Shown here piece by piece: positions 22,919 through 34,166 of a stretch of DNA of 64,000 nt; position 1 is the stretch's first letter, and each line of letters starts with the position of its first letter. The stretch lies in the NCBI GenBank assembly GCA_964017045.1, contig OZ024807.1, positions 12,037,241 through 12,101,240 of the forward strand, read 5' to 3'. Source of the DNA: Omphiscola glabra (Eukaryota > Mollusca > Gastropoda > Lymnaeidae). The translations under genes were made by a program, and so were the position numbers. The notes below the pieces were generated by a model. The model was not told where the DNA came from and did no database searches. It saw only the letters and a list, made by a program, of their open reading frames with translations.

Positions 22919-24479
22919 GTCCGCTCTGAAGAGGGGGTTGTTCTTTCGTGGAAGGGATCGGCAACAATTATCAGCCCGCCCCGAGTGGCACTAACCGTTG
23001 TTACGCTTCCGATTGCCCACCAGCCCCACCCATCATATGTCTTAACCATGCCTTAATTGAAATCCTTGATTACTGTTAATTCTATACCAGAGCTGTTAAT
23101 CAGTGTTAATGATTTGTTTAATGGCTGTGCGTTTTTAGTGTGGAGATTGTATTGCTGTTGCAATGTGCCTTTGTAGTCGTGACGTATTTGGGGTTACGGG
23201 AGAATATGTCGTTCGCCTGTGATGGTATTTTTTTTTTTTGTGTTGCTAGTAAGTGAGTCGCAGAAGGGAAACGGAAATGAAGCAGACCCGCTGTTGTTCG
23301 ATAAAGCACCACGTGCCATGTTAATCTTTGATTGGTCCAATGAATACACCCAGACTTAACCAAGCTATTGAGCTATTTATCCAATGTTTAGTTTAACACA
23401 ATCATCGTAACAGGCACCACAAATTGCTGCCTGTCATTTAACAACACAATGACACATCTATAGAATTTTAACATTTAAAAAATAAAAACAGTTCAATCCT
23501 GTTTATGTCTTAAGGATAGCTCCTAATCCTTCCCCGAGCCTTCTTCGTGATTTAGTGGCTTGCAGTGACAGAGAGCACGGCTCGAACGTAGTGGTTTGGG
23601 AAGTTGTGGAGTGCTCCCCGACCGGACAACGTAACGTCACGTGTCGAATGGACTGTCTACTCCGCTGTTATCGGGGCGATGAGTTTAGAATGAAGTAGAC
23701 ATTGTCCTTACCCGGGGTCACCGGACAGATCCCTTGGAATGAAACGTCATGTTAATCGCAGCAAATTTCAGGGAACACTGACGTCATAGGCTCTAAGAAT
23801 TATTTTTTTTCTGACAAGGGCTTAGACCTTCACCCCATGTTCTGTTATGTTCGGAAATTTTTTTGTTATGGCTGGGCCTCAACGAGTTTATTCTCAACCA
23901 TCGGTTATTTTAATGGCGAAGATAAATGGACCGCGCTTTTTGAGCCGTAGGAGTAGATCGTCGAGCCCACCCCGTTGTCGGGCATTTTATATTTTGTCAC
24001 CTTTCTGTTGGAATGTGTTAAGAATTGTATATGTATACGCTCATGGATTTGGTGGATACGCTTATAGGATACTGTACTTGGGCGTAAAACTTCAAAGGTA
24101 ATTTTAGTGTGTAAGAATTTGAGGGAAGAGAGGTGAGTGAGATTGTGGGAGTACAGAGAGTGAATTGAACTTTATTTAGAAACGGTTACAATGGAGGCAG
24201 TGAACCTAATTTTAAATTGGCCATTAAGAGAGAGAGAGGGGGAAGAGATATAAATACTGAGTGAGAGACAAGTATAGAGACGGGAGAGAGGGGTGACCTG
24301 AAAAAAGTATTGATGATATCGAGTTGAGCAGAAATGAATTTTTGGCAAATAATGCCGACGGTATGGCAAACATTTAAGTAGTCAGCATGACTGATAGGGG
24401 GGGGGGGTGTTGGTGGGCCTTCACTGCCCCAGGGGTTTGGGGGGAGGGGGATAATAGTTGGTGGTCATATATATAGGGT
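22919..24479. other. no gene recognised
   Basis: Unremarkable sequence with T runs near 23228 and 23803, a purine-rich patch at 24225-24250 and a G run near 24400. I found no domain-bearing frames, element ends or arrays. Confidence 0.45.
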
Positions 24480-24947
24480 GTGGAAGTCTGAGGATGTTGC
24501 TGTTGTGGAGAGATTTTTTGGTGGTGTTTGAGTATTGGTATGGGTATTAGTGTGGTATTGGGATGGTCGGTGTGGTAGTGCGGGTTGCAGTGTTTTGGGT
24601 GCGGTTGTGGTGTTCTTGGGATGTTTGTGTCATTTGTGTGGCGGCGTGGCGCTGGTTGTTTGTGTGGTGTGTGTAGTGTGGAAGAGGTTGTGGGGGGTGT
24701 GTGCTTTTGTAAAGAGGGCGTTGTGGTGTTAGGGTTGCGCGGGTATTTTGAAGGGACTTCTTTGGTTTTGAGTGTTTAAAATGCAGATGCTGGTGTGGTG
24801 CGGGTGGTGGGATGTTTGTGGGATGGTGGTGGTTGGGTGTTGGTTGGGGTGCTGGTAATACGGGAGAGATTAGGGTGGGGTGTTTGTGCAAGGAGAGTGT
24901 TTGGGTTGTGTGGATTATGCGTGTGTTGGGGTGTTTGCGTATTTGGC
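24480..24947. repeat. G/T-rich low-complexity region
   Basis: The plus strand is almost free of A and C (gtggtgttt, gggtgt words), merging into the array at 24948. This strand asymmetry produces long spurious frames. Confidence 0.8.
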
Positions 24948-25240
24948 GTCTTTGTGTGTTTGAGGTCTTTGTGTGTTTGGGGTCTTTGTGTGTTTGGGGT
25001 CTTTGTGTGTTTGGGGTCTTTGTGTGTTCGGGGTCTTTGTGTGTTCGGGGTCTTTGTGTGTTTGGGGTCTTTGTGTGTTTGAGGTCTTTGTGTGTTTGGC
25101 GTCTTTGTGTGTTCGGGGTCTTTTTGTGTTTGGGGTCTTTGTGTGTTTGGGGTCTTTGTGTGTTCGGGGTCTTTGTGTGTTCGGGGTCTTTGTGTGTTTG
25201 AGGTCTTTGTGTGTTCGGGGTCTTTGTGTGTTCGGGGTCG
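24948..25240. repeat. tandem array, 17 bp unit, about 17 copies
   Basis: The unit is gtctttgtgtgtttggg, with ttcgg, ttgag and ttggc variants. Frames of up to 187 residues across it are artefacts of the 51 bp codon cycle. Confidence 0.95.
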
Positions 25241-25844
25241 CAGTTTGAACATAGGTGTGTTGAAGTAAGATATGCTACTGTTTACTTTTGTATAACGTAC
25301 GTCTGGTGATACTGCTAAAAAAAATATGAAATTTTCCATACGGCAACGCCGGCAGGTTAGCTTGAGCCATGAGTGATAAGGGCCATTAGAAAAGTGCCAT
25401 CATCCAAAATTTCGAGCCAGCGTCCTGCAATATAGATGAGGTCCAGTCATAATTGAATCTCTCGAGACATCGCATGACTTGGCACAGAGTCGAGGACTTC
25501 CCCCCCCCCTCCCCACTATCCATTGTTGTCTTATTTAGCGTTATATCACTTGAACTTGTGCGAGAAAGTATATATGTATACGAAATCATATATATTTTGT
25601 CTTCTCTTCTTCTATATATTAATGGCCTAAGATCAATGGTATGATCACTCTGGCTCCTCTAACGCCTAAGGTGTTAACATAAACACGTTGAATTTTAAAT
25701 GACACTATCGATTGGATGAATATGTTCTCCAAAAATTAAGATTGCGTTTCATCTCCCCGGCCTGTATCTATTTCAGTGTCGCCGACTCCTCATGTAGCAT
25801 TAGCTATCATCTCATCACAATTGACTTTCAAATTGTTTCAGGAC
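25241..25844. other. no gene recognised
   Basis: A C run lies at 25501-25508 and short TA-rich stretches at 25570-25620. Nothing else is supported. Confidence 0.45.
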
Positions 25845-26050
25845 TCGTCCTTGACCCGGATTACGTCCTTGACCCGGATTACGTCCTTGACCCGGATTAC
25901 GCTCAACATTATATTCGCGAATAAACACACTTGCCTTATACACACCGATTGCGGTCATGATGTGACACCTATAACAAACACCGATTGCGGTCATGATGTG
26001 ATACATGTAACAAACACCGATTGCGGTCATGATTTGACATCTATAACAAA
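25845..26050 (+). repeat. left arm of inverted repeat pair, with two short tandem repeats
   Basis: Three copies of an 18 bp unit (ccttgacccggattacgt) at 25846-25901 run into ctcaacattatattcgcgaa and taaacacacttgcc. Then come three copies of a 33 bp unit (accgattgcggtcatgatgtg). The whole is matched in inverse order at 29120-29245, but there only one copy of each unit is present. Confidence 0.85.
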
Positions 26051-26601
26051 TCCGTTTCTTAGTGACCAGAAATGTACCTGTAACAGAGATAACATTTTCT
26101 GAACGTCTTACATTAATAAGAAGTCATAGCCATTCTCTGAATCGACGTTAAGGCGTGAGCTACGGCCGGTTAAAATCGCCTATCTCAATGACGACATGAA
26201 CGCAGGTGGTCTGCATTCGCCCGGAGCAGTCTCCGAAATGTAAAAAAGCTGGTATTAAAGTTCAATAAAGCCGACCAAATGGGGCTGACAATTAATTCTG
26301 AAGGGGAGTTTCTATTTTTAGAAGTCGGCGCAATGATTTCCCCGGTGGTCCTCGTTGAGTTACGTAAGAAGTGTTGGGTGTTGTGAGGTGGTGAGGCGCC
26401 TGTGGGGGACGTGGGTTGGTCGGTGTGTCTAATCAACGTCCGCTACCACAATGAGTCCGTTTGCAAGTCTGGGGTGTCCTCTGCGTCACTGGTCTAGTCA
26501 ACACCCGACGGCTTGTACTAGTGACGCAACTATGGTGTTTATTAGAGGGAGCGACTATCCTATAACGGTCCACATTTAATGTATTCATGTATCTACGTCA
26601 T
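26051..26601. other. no gene recognised
   Basis: An 83-residue minus-strand frame (26185-26436) has no recognisable motif and no supporting context. Confidence 0.45.
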
Positions 26602-26778
26602 TACCTGCCAACCATCCGTCCATGGCAACCTTCAATCCATCCTCCCAACCGTCCATCACACCCAACCTTCCATCACTCCCTGCCTTCCATCATTCCCTAC
26701 CTTCCATCACTCCCAACCCTCCATCACTTCCACCCTCCATCCCCTTTGCCTGCCCGTCCAGCTATCCATACTTTCCTG
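26602..26778. repeat. degenerate C-rich tandem repeat (tccatcactccc)
   Basis: Words of the type ccttccatcactcccaacc recur irregularly and lead into the 34 bp array. Confidence 0.7.
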
Positions 26779-27132
26779 TTTTCTATCCATTCCTGCTAAC
26801 CTTCTGTCCCAGTTTTCTATCCATCCCTGCTAACCTTCTGTCCCAGTTTTCTATCCATTCCTGCTAACCTTCTGTCCCGGTTTTCTATCCATTCCTGCTA
26901 ACCTTCTGTCCCAGTTTTCTATCCATTCCTGCTAACCTTCTGTCCCAGTTTTCTATTCATTCCTGCTAACCTTCTGTCCCAGTTTTCTATCCATTCCTGC
27001 TAACCTTCTGTCCCAGTTTTCTATTCATTCCTGCTAACCTTCTGTCCCAGTTTTCTATCCATTCCTGCTAACCTTCTGTCCCAGTTTTCTATTCATTCCT
27101 GCTAACCTTCTGTCCCAGTTTTCTATTCATCC
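26779..27132. repeat. tandem array, 34 bp unit, about 10 copies
   Basis: The unit is ttttctatccattcctgcta followed by accttctgtcccag. Copies differ at single positions (ccattc/tcattc, cag/cgg). Confidence 0.95.
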
Positions 27133-27372
27133 CTGTTTTCGGTCGATCACTAATTGTCTATCTCCATTGCTCTTTAATTCCTTTCAACCACATCTTCTTG
27201 AATTAATGAAAGCATCGTGACATAATTGCACCGGTATGGATATGTATATACATATATGTATGTGTGTGTATGTATTTATTTATGTTGTGTTTCCCTGAGT
27301 TGTATTGATGTAAAATGTTAATAGGGAAGTTAAATATCGTGTAATCTTGTTACATCTCGCATATGCTCATAT
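27133..27372. other. no gene; short TA/TG microsatellite
   Basis: A tatgtatg/tatata patch lies at 27241-27275. A 30 bp segment near 27348 (gttacatctcgcatat) is repeated on the other side of the adjoining element at 27581 (gttacatgtcgcatat), so the element sits in an older tandem duplication. Confidence 0.6.
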
Positions 27373-27380
27373 CTTTTTAT

Positions 27381-27568
27381 CGGCGGTGTAGCTAGAGTGT
27401 TTGGCGCCCGGGGACAAGATTCATTTTAAAGCACCCTCTTTTCCTTTTTTCAACTCTCAAACCCATTATTTTCATCAATAAAATAATACCAAAGCACACT
27501 TTGGCGCCCCTAACTAGCTGGCGCCCGGGTACATCTGTACCCCCCTGCCCCCCTACGCTACGCCTCTG
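27381..27568 (+). mobile_element. hAT-type MITE, family A-related, diverged copy
   Basis: The ends cggcggtgtagctagag and ctacgctacgcctctg are imperfect versions of the cagtggcgtagcgag ends. A perfect 8 bp duplication ctttttat flanks it (27373-27380 and 27569-27576). Its ggcgcccggg blocks near both ends are shared with the copies at 10987 and 38714, but the middle differs. Confidence 0.87.
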
Positions 27569-27576
27569 CTTTTTAT

Positions 27577-28182
27577 CATGTTACATGTCGCATATACTCA
27601 TATCTTGTCATTATGTTACCTTGTCGCCGATCCTCATTAGCCAGATATGATGAATTCTAGAACTATGAGACATGTTAGAAAAGGATATCGTGTACATATT
27701 AATGCATAACGTTTTGGTTTTTTTTGCATCTGTCTTGTTGTCCATGTAACGCCAGCCTTGATCATGTAACTGGATATTTCAATTTTATGCCGAGATATTC
27801 GCGTCCATTGGGACCATTTTTTTTTTTAATAGTTTTTTTTTTTTAATTGCTTTGAAGCGAGTTTATTGATCGCAGAAATGAAAGGCCTTTGAGAGCCATG
27901 AAGAGATAGTAAACAAAAATGTGTTGTTTCTATTACCAGGGCAAAAACTTTTTTTTTTTTTCAATGTCGTTATCTGTCAACATTACTTTCTTTGAAATTG
28001 GTTTCACTTGGATTTTTAATTGCCTACAATGGTTTGATGTTGGCTTCGTGAAATAAGTTGTTTTTTTTTTAATTTAAAAAAAAAAAAGTTTGATGTTTCG
28101 AATCAGGAATGTAGTGGAAGTGCAACGACTGCCTGCATGTGGAGAGCGGTGGATCGAACATCCACGGAACCTTGATAACATA
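27577..28182. other. no gene; T tracts
   Basis: T runs lie at about 27820-27845, 27950-27961 and 28062. No features are supported. Confidence 0.45.
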
Positions 28183-28450
28183 CAATGTGTCGCCAGGCCA
28201 AAGTTTGATGGCAATCAATGTGTCGCCAGGCCAAAGTTTGATGGCAGTCGATGTGTCGCCAGGCCAAAATGTGATGGCAGTCGATGTGTCGCCAGGCCAA
28301 AGTTTGATGGCAGTCGATGTTTCGCCAGGTTAAAGTTTGATGGCAGTCAATGTGTCGCCGGGCCAAAGTTTGATAGCAGTCAATGCTTCGCCGGGCCAAA
28401 GTTTGATAGCAGTCAATGCATCGCCGGACCAAAGTTTGATAACATTCTAT
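28183..28450. repeat. tandem array, 33 bp unit, about 8 copies
   Basis: The unit is tcgccaggccaaagtttgat followed by ggcagtcaatgtg. It yields an 11-residue repeat (CVARPKFDGSQ type) in a 129-residue plus-strand frame that extends about 30 residues upstream. The open frame is explained by the period. There is no signal or domain outside the repeat, so a gene is not called. Confidence 0.92.
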
Positions 28451-29119
28451 GTACAGCTGGAGCCAGAGCTGTGTATTAAATGTCAAATCAATAGCGTCAC
28501 AAGACATGTTCCGGCTTGAGAAAATAAAAACAGAACAAATGAGTACGTTGTTAGTTGTCTTTGCATAATCAGAGGAAGGTCATCGTATAAATAATTAAGA
28601 GACCTTGTGCGACGTAACAAAGGGTTGGTTGTTTTTTTTAATTAGCAAAATTACGCATCGCCATACTTGCGTCACGTGGAATCGCGTTTGATTTAAATCT
28701 AAACCGGAGTCGGAGCGCTTCCAGCGAATCTGGGGGGGGGGGGAGATTTCAGAACCGTATATTTTGTCCTGGTGAATAGCAAACCATGATAATTTACATC
28801 AATTCACATTATATATATGTTGCGGACTGTTATCAATCTCTCATTTAAGTTTATGGCTCGAGCTAAAACAGTACACAACAAAAGACGATACCAAATGATA
28901 AATGCACTAACAAAGAATACGATACTCAAGCCAGGGCTAATTACAATTAATAAGTTTTAATGTGTTAATTATAATACATTAAAAAATCAAAAGAAATATA
29001 ATTACACTAATGACTTACAGTATATTGTTTTGGCTGGTACCGGTGCGATGTTAATAAAAATACAATGTGCAAGAGTGGTACAATGGTGAAAAGAAATCTA
29101 CACACACACAGTAAACAAA
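28451..29119. other. no gene recognised
   Basis: AT-rich, with a G run at about 28732-28743. Nothing is supported. Confidence 0.45.
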
Positions 29120-29245
29120 GCACTGACCGCCATCGGTGTTCGTTATACGTGTCACATCATGAGCTCAATTGATGTATATAAGGCAAGTGTGTTTATTCGC
29201 GATTATAATGTTGAGCGTAATCAGGGGTCAAGGACGCTCCAAGTC
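29120..29245 (-). repeat. right arm of inverted repeat pair
   Basis: Reading the minus strand gives gtccttgacccctgattacg, then ctcaacattataatcgcgaa, then taaacacacttgccttata, then atgatgtgacac and accgatggcggtcag. These match the left arm (25845-26000) in the same order with about one change per ten bases. The arms are 3.1 kb apart. They may be two copies of a dispersed family or the ends of one element. Confidence 0.85.
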
Positions 29246-30214
29246 TCGTGATAAATGATCTGCCTCTCCCTGTCATTTGTCTCCACACGTTTTCTATAGT
29301 CTATTCTGCTCATCTTTCGAGAACCGCCCGACGCATTGTTTTGCTTTCCAGTTTTATCCAGATTCTTGTATAAAATTCTGAATGAAACTGACTATACTAA
29401 GCTTGTTGTAAACAAGGTTAAAAGGAGACTATTGGTTTGCTACCCACACCTTAAAAGCGGTCACTAGTTTGTTGTCTGCTGGAGTTCATGCACGGGGAAA
29501 GCATGAAGCAAAACACGTCACCTACATAACATATATGTGTGATTTTCTATACAAGTTTAAGCTGATTACTGACAATATGACCAGCAGATTATTTGACCCC
29601 AATTTTCAGTTCAACATATTTTCTTGTCTTTCTATACTTCTTTTTTTTTTTGTGATGTGGCTTATTAGAACCAATTATCTGCCCCTGTAATCCTTGTAGG
29701 ATATCTCATCCCTAATAAGATAGTTCTTGGCCGATTAGCGAAGGTTTATCTACATCCTGACACTAGACGCTGCCTGGTTTGTTTGTTTTTATCATCAATG
29801 CCGCCCGCTATAAAGATAACGGCTGTGTGCCAATTAAATTAAGACCATGGTTATTTATCAGCAGTCGACTGTATGCTAAGAAACATACCGGGTCACAGTA
29901 GATCGCCTCATAGTAGAGCGCCTCAGACCTGCCGAGTAACGCAGACTTGAGTGAGTTGCTAAACAACATGACTTTTCTGAGCCCACTACTGTCTCGAAGA
30001 GAGAAAAAAAAGACAACAGGATTCTCCATAACAGTTAGACGCTATTAGCGTTGCAGATGTCTAGCCATGAAACAACTTAACACTGATCAAAATCATTCAA
30101 ATGTTCATTTGACTTGGAGTCGTAAAGAGAATAAGGTTATCTTTTACTGTTATTTTTTTTTTCTCACTTTTGTCGTCTAATCATTCTTATTAAGTCTATC
30201 ATCCGTCCATTCTT
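29246..30214. other. no gene recognised
   Basis: Short featureless frames only. T tracts lie at 29641 and 30151. Confidence 0.45.
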
Positions 30215-30868
30215 ATATTTGACATCTGTCCAGGCTGTCCATTCTCATATGTCTGTCATCCTCCCAGCTGTCCATTCTCATATTTATGTCATCCACCTAG
30301 CTTTCATTAGCATAAGTCTGTCATCCTCCCAGCTGTCCATTCTCATATGTATGTCATCCACCTAGCTTTCATTAGCATAAGTCTGTCATCCTCCCAGCTG
30401 TCCATTCTCATATGTATGTCATCCACCCAGCTTTCATTATCATATGTCTTTCATCCTCCCAGCTGTCCATTCTTATATTTCTGTCATCCTCCCAGCTGTC
30501 CATTCTTATATGTATGCCATCCACCCAGCTTTCATTATCATATGTCTGTCATCCTCCCAGCTGTCCATTGTCACATGTATGCAGGGCCGGCCTTAGGCCA
30601 CTGCAACCTATGCGGCCGCAGTGGGTCCCGCACTTTCATAGGCCCCGCCCCGAATTTATTTTCTAATACAAAATCTTAATTTTCACTTATTATCCTTATC
30701 CTCTACCCAGAATGGGCCCCGCGCAATCCGTTTCGCATAGGGTCGGCCCTGTATGTATGTCATCCACCCAGCTTTCATTATCATATGTCTGTCATCCTCC
30801 CAGCTGTCCATTCTCATATGTATGTCATCCACCCAGCTTTCATTATAATATGTCTGTCATACCTGCCA
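30215..30868. repeat. tandem array, about 65 bp unit, interrupted by a MITE
   Basis: Each unit pairs catcctcccagctgtccatt with catccacccagctttcatta and a catatgt spacer, so it is itself a diverged dimer. Copies run 30215-30581 and resume at 30752 after the inserted element. Confidence 0.9.
30582..30751. mobile_element. 170 bp hAT-type MITE inserted in the 65 bp array
   Basis: Ends are cagggccggccttagg and the inverse-like tagggtcggccctg. Flanks are catgtatg (30574-30581) and tatgtatg (30752-30759), an 8 bp duplication with one mismatch. Subterminal gcggccgc and gggccccgc blocks make it GC-rich. The host array is cut cleanly, giving the order of events: array first, insertion later. Confidence 0.87.
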
Positions 30869-30947
30869 GCTGTTCACCTTTGCTCTTAATAACGACTCCA
30901 AGAAACATAGGTTATGTGAGAAAATGTATGCTTAGTTGGTATAAATT

Positions 30948-31014
30948 CAAACCAAACCTTCAAATCAAAAGTTCAAACCAAACCTTCAAATCAAACGTTC
31001 AAACCAAACCTTGG
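30948..31014. repeat. tandem repeat, about 25 bp unit, 3 copies
   Basis: The unit is ttcaaaccaaaccttcaaat followed by caaac or caaaag. Confidence 0.85.
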
Positions 31015-31742
31015 CGGTAGTTGTATCTCAAAGCCTGAACATCATTCAACGGGTTATTTGTGAAAAAAAATCACCTCTTTTGCCATCTTATACAGTATAG
31101 TATCATATCACAACGCCGTTCACGGTACATACCGTACACCCACATCAGCACGCAGACTACACACAACAATAGGGCGTCTTCACAACACGGGTCTCAGAAG
31201 TCAATTTCCAAATGCCAATAAGTTCCATTCACGTCAGCAACAGTAGCTTAGCGACGCGCCAGTCTCCAGCCCTCTCAACATTAAAAGATTACCCCCCCCC
31301 CAAAAGAAAAACAAAAAAAAAACAAAAAAAAATTATTTAAAAAAAATTAATAGTCATTTCTAAAAAAGCAATTGTTTCTTACGTCCATCCCCCCTCAATT
31401 CAGAAACCTGTTCATCTGTCGAAGATAAACACTGTATCTGTCCAAGATAAAGACTGTATCTGTCCAAGATAAAACACTGTATCGTCTTTTTGTTACTGCT
31501 GACAACCACGCTACAATGATCGATACAAGGCGCAATTGTGTTGCCTTCTTTGCGCCCACGCAAAACTGTTCACTGTGGTCAATTTAAGGATTAGTTCTGT
31601 CGATGGGAGCCGAACAAAGGCGTTGGTAAGAGGAGCTACAAACGGCCAACTGCGTTTTTGAGGTATACTTAGGCGTACCCCGGACGATGTGTTGGTGTGT
31701 GGTAAAAAAAAATAGATCTTGAGATCGTTGTGTCGGAGAGTG
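31015..31742. other. no gene; A-rich tract
   Basis: C and A runs lie at 31290-31350. Three copies of a 20 bp segment (gtatctgtccaagataaa) occur at 31430-31475. A minus-strand frame at 31511-31810 has no motif. Confidence 0.5.
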
Positions 31743-31985
31743 CAGGGCCGTGCTAAGGATGAGCGGCGCCGGGGCTTAGCCTGAAAATGGTGCCACCAAT
31801 GTATGGACAAATAAGCGGCGCCCGGGGCTTAGCCTGAAAATGGTGCCACCAATGTATGGTCAAATAAGCGGCGCCCGGGGCTTAGCCTGAAAAGGGTGCC
31901 ACCAATATATGGTCGAATAAGCGGCGCCCGGGGCCTAGCCTGAAAAGGGTGCCACCAAATATGGACGAATAAGCGGCGCCCGGGG
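31743..31985. repeat. tandem array, 53 bp unit, 4 to 5 copies, starting with a MITE-like end
   Basis: The first unit follows cagggccgtgctaagg, which resembles the end of a hAT-type MITE. The unit is aataagcggcgcccggggct followed by tagcctgaaaatggtgcc and an accaatgtatgg tail, starting at 31810, 31863, 31916 and 31968. No matching right end of an element was found, so this may be an amplified MITE end. Confidence 0.8.
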
Positions 31986-32621
31986 CGGATCAGTAAAATC
32001 ACGATTGTGGCGCCTTCGTGAAGTACTTTGTGTTTTATCGTTAAATGTAAAAGCCGTTTCTTAAGACGGTGTTGGCGCCCCCGGATGCTGGCGACAGAGG
32101 CGAGTGACCCCTTTGCCCTCCGCCCCCTTTCACAAGTGGAATGTAAGAAAATATCTTGAGATATTGGTGAGTGGAAGAATATATATATTACATTGCTGTG
32201 TTGATAAGCGAAAGAGGATATCTTGAGAGAGAAGTAAGGTCCCGAAAGGTTCTACGGCGAGGGAGTTGACTGATTCTGAACGTGTTTTTGTCATTCTACG
32301 CTGGAGAAAAACACCTTTTCACTGCATCGACTTATAAATCACAAGGTTTTAGTTGGTAACCAGCTTCTAAAATTAGTAACAGACGTCAAAGATAAAAAAT
32401 GCGAAAAAGAACGGTGTGCATTTGTCGATAAAAATCCTTCTGTCAAGAGCATATTATAGACATGAGTGCGCCCATTAGGGCTAGAAATGTTATTTACGAT
32501 TGCAGACTTGGTGTTAACTAGGAGACATGAAATGTTAGCTGTAGAGATATAGAAGTAAACTTCAAGATCCAGGGAAAATTTCAAAATAGCTAACATTTTT
32601 TACCCCCCCCCCCCCCTTTTT
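31986..32621. other. no gene recognised
   Basis: One more ggcgcccccgg-type block lies near 32071, possibly a remnant of the preceding element. A C run lies at 32605-32617. Confidence 0.45.
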
Positions 32622-32876
32622 CCACGCATTGAGACTCCATATAAAAATATCCTCATGTACCCACACAATGAGACTCCATATAAAAATATCTCCATGTAAC
32701 CCACACAATGAGACTCCATATAAAAAAATCCCCATGTTACCCACACAACGAGACTCCATATAAAAATATCCCCATGTTACCCACACAACGAGACTCCATA
32801 TAAAAATATCCCCATGTTACCCTCACAACGAGACTCCATATAAAAAATATCCCCATATAACCCCGCTTTGAGACTC
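32622..32876. repeat. tandem array, 40 bp unit, about 6 copies
   Basis: The unit is cacacaatgagactccatat followed by aaaaatatccccatgttacc. Confidence 0.94.
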
Positions 32877-33390
32877 CAAGAAAGTGCAGACAATATTTAT
32901 TTCTTTCACAAGATCGTCATTTTTTTTTTAAAGGCGGCAAATACTTTTATTTTTCCCCCAATGATATCCCACACCAGGGCCAGCAATCCATGCCACTACA
33001 TGCGTTTCGTCTCTCCTCGCAGGAGTAAGAGGTTCTAGTTTTTTAAATAAGCTGCTCTGTATTCGATACCGTACAATGTTTCCCTAACTCAAAAATCGCA
33101 AGAGTTCATATGATTTGAAAGCACGGAGAAGGGGGGTAAAAAAAAAACTATGTCTTCGTGACGTGGTAAAAAGGAGAGAGATAATTCGTAGTGTCCTACC
33201 AGTTGTCAATTTTGGGGGAATTGTATAAATTAAACTTTAATGCATGTGTGTGTGTTTGTTTGTTTACTGTTCACCCAAATCTCCATGGGAAAACAAAAGT
33301 TTCACGTACTAAAGATTGGGCATATTCAAAGGATAGAGGAAGGCCTGCAAAAAGGGACAACACGAAAAACTGAAAACGTTTCGGCAAAAA
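32877..33390. other. no gene recognised
   Basis: An 88-residue plus-strand frame (33240-33506) ends inside the ribozyme-like motif at 33397. It is better explained by that non-coding fold and is not called. Confidence 0.5.
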
Positions 33391-33396
33391 AGCATT

Positions 33397-33470
33397 CGAC
33401 AGCAAAGAAACACAGAGACACACTCAAGCTGAGTTTCTTTGCTGACGAAGGCATTTGGCCGCAACGTCTG
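33397..33470 (+). ncRNA. hammerhead-ribozyme-like fold, copy 1 (degenerate)
   Basis: The order of elements fits a type III hammerhead. A 9 bp stem I, caaagaaac (33403-33411) with gtttctttg (33433-33441), closes a 21-base loop. The core ctgacga follows at 33442-33448, then an extra a, stem II ggc/gcc (33450-33452 with 33458-33460), then gcaac where gaaac is expected, then gtc, which can pair with gac at 33398-33400. The cleavage-site NUH is not intact (gacag), so it is probably inactive. An extra A at this place is known in some natural hammerheads. Confidence 0.55.
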
Positions 33471-33761
33471 GAGGGTTGTTTTTTTGTGTTGTCCTTTTTT
33501 TTTTAGGTTTCCTCCCTTACCCTTTGTATAGTTCTTATCGCCTCAACCAGAACGCAGTCTTCCCCGTATTTCTCTTGGAGATTGAACAGGGGCTCAGAAA
33601 AGCAGAAATGAATCTGGAGTTTTAAGGATCAGCAATTCAAACGTTGTCTTCTGTAAAGATTGTATCCACTCGAAACGGCTGCGAATTTTTTTTTAATCTG
33701 TTTATTTTTTTTTTATTTTTTTTTTTTATTTTGTTGTTTGGTTTCTTTTATAATAGCTATT
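33471..33761. other. no gene; T-rich tract
   Basis: T-rich sequence (33689-33730) between the ribozyme-like motif and the 17 bp array. No feature is supported. Confidence 0.5.
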
Positions 33762-33912
33762 ATGTATTCTTCCTAAACATGTATTCTTCCTAAACGTGTA
33801 TTTTTCCTAAACGTGTATTTTTCCTAAACGTGTATTTTTCCTAAACATGTATTCTTCCTACACATGTATTCCTCCTAATCATGTATTCTTCCTAAACATG
33901 TATTCTTTCTTA
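33762..33912. repeat. tandem array, 17 bp unit, about 9 copies
   Basis: The unit is tgtattcttcctaaaca, with tttttcc and cctaatc variants. It lies between the two hammerhead-like folds. Confidence 0.9.
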
Positions 33913-34166
33913 CCATAGCGAACCCATCAATACATTTTAACATTCTGTTACTATTGCCCGTGTTAGCATTGCCATATCAACGAAAGCTCAGGGGCCTGAT
34001 TTTTAATATTGCTCTACATAAGGACCACCAGCGCTGTTAACCATGGCTACATGGTCTTTCAAGGTGAAAACTGAAATCCAACCTTATCAATTAATCAAAA
34101 ACTGGAGATTGCACAACACAATCTCTGATTAGGCAATCGCTACTGAACGACCGGTTTCCGAGTGTA

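Noticed and set aside
26185..26436. Possible reverse-transcriptase-like frame on the minus strand
   Set aside because: No RT motif (no FxDD-like core) and no similarity to the retrotransposon at 55913.
28090..28479. 129-residue frame with an 11-residue repeat (CVARPKFDGSQ type)
   Set aside because: Explained by the 33 bp array. The part outside the repeat has no recognisable feature.
33240..33506. 88-residue Lys-rich frame
   Set aside because: Its 3' part is the hammerhead-like motif, conserved as RNA structure if at all, and no domain is seen.
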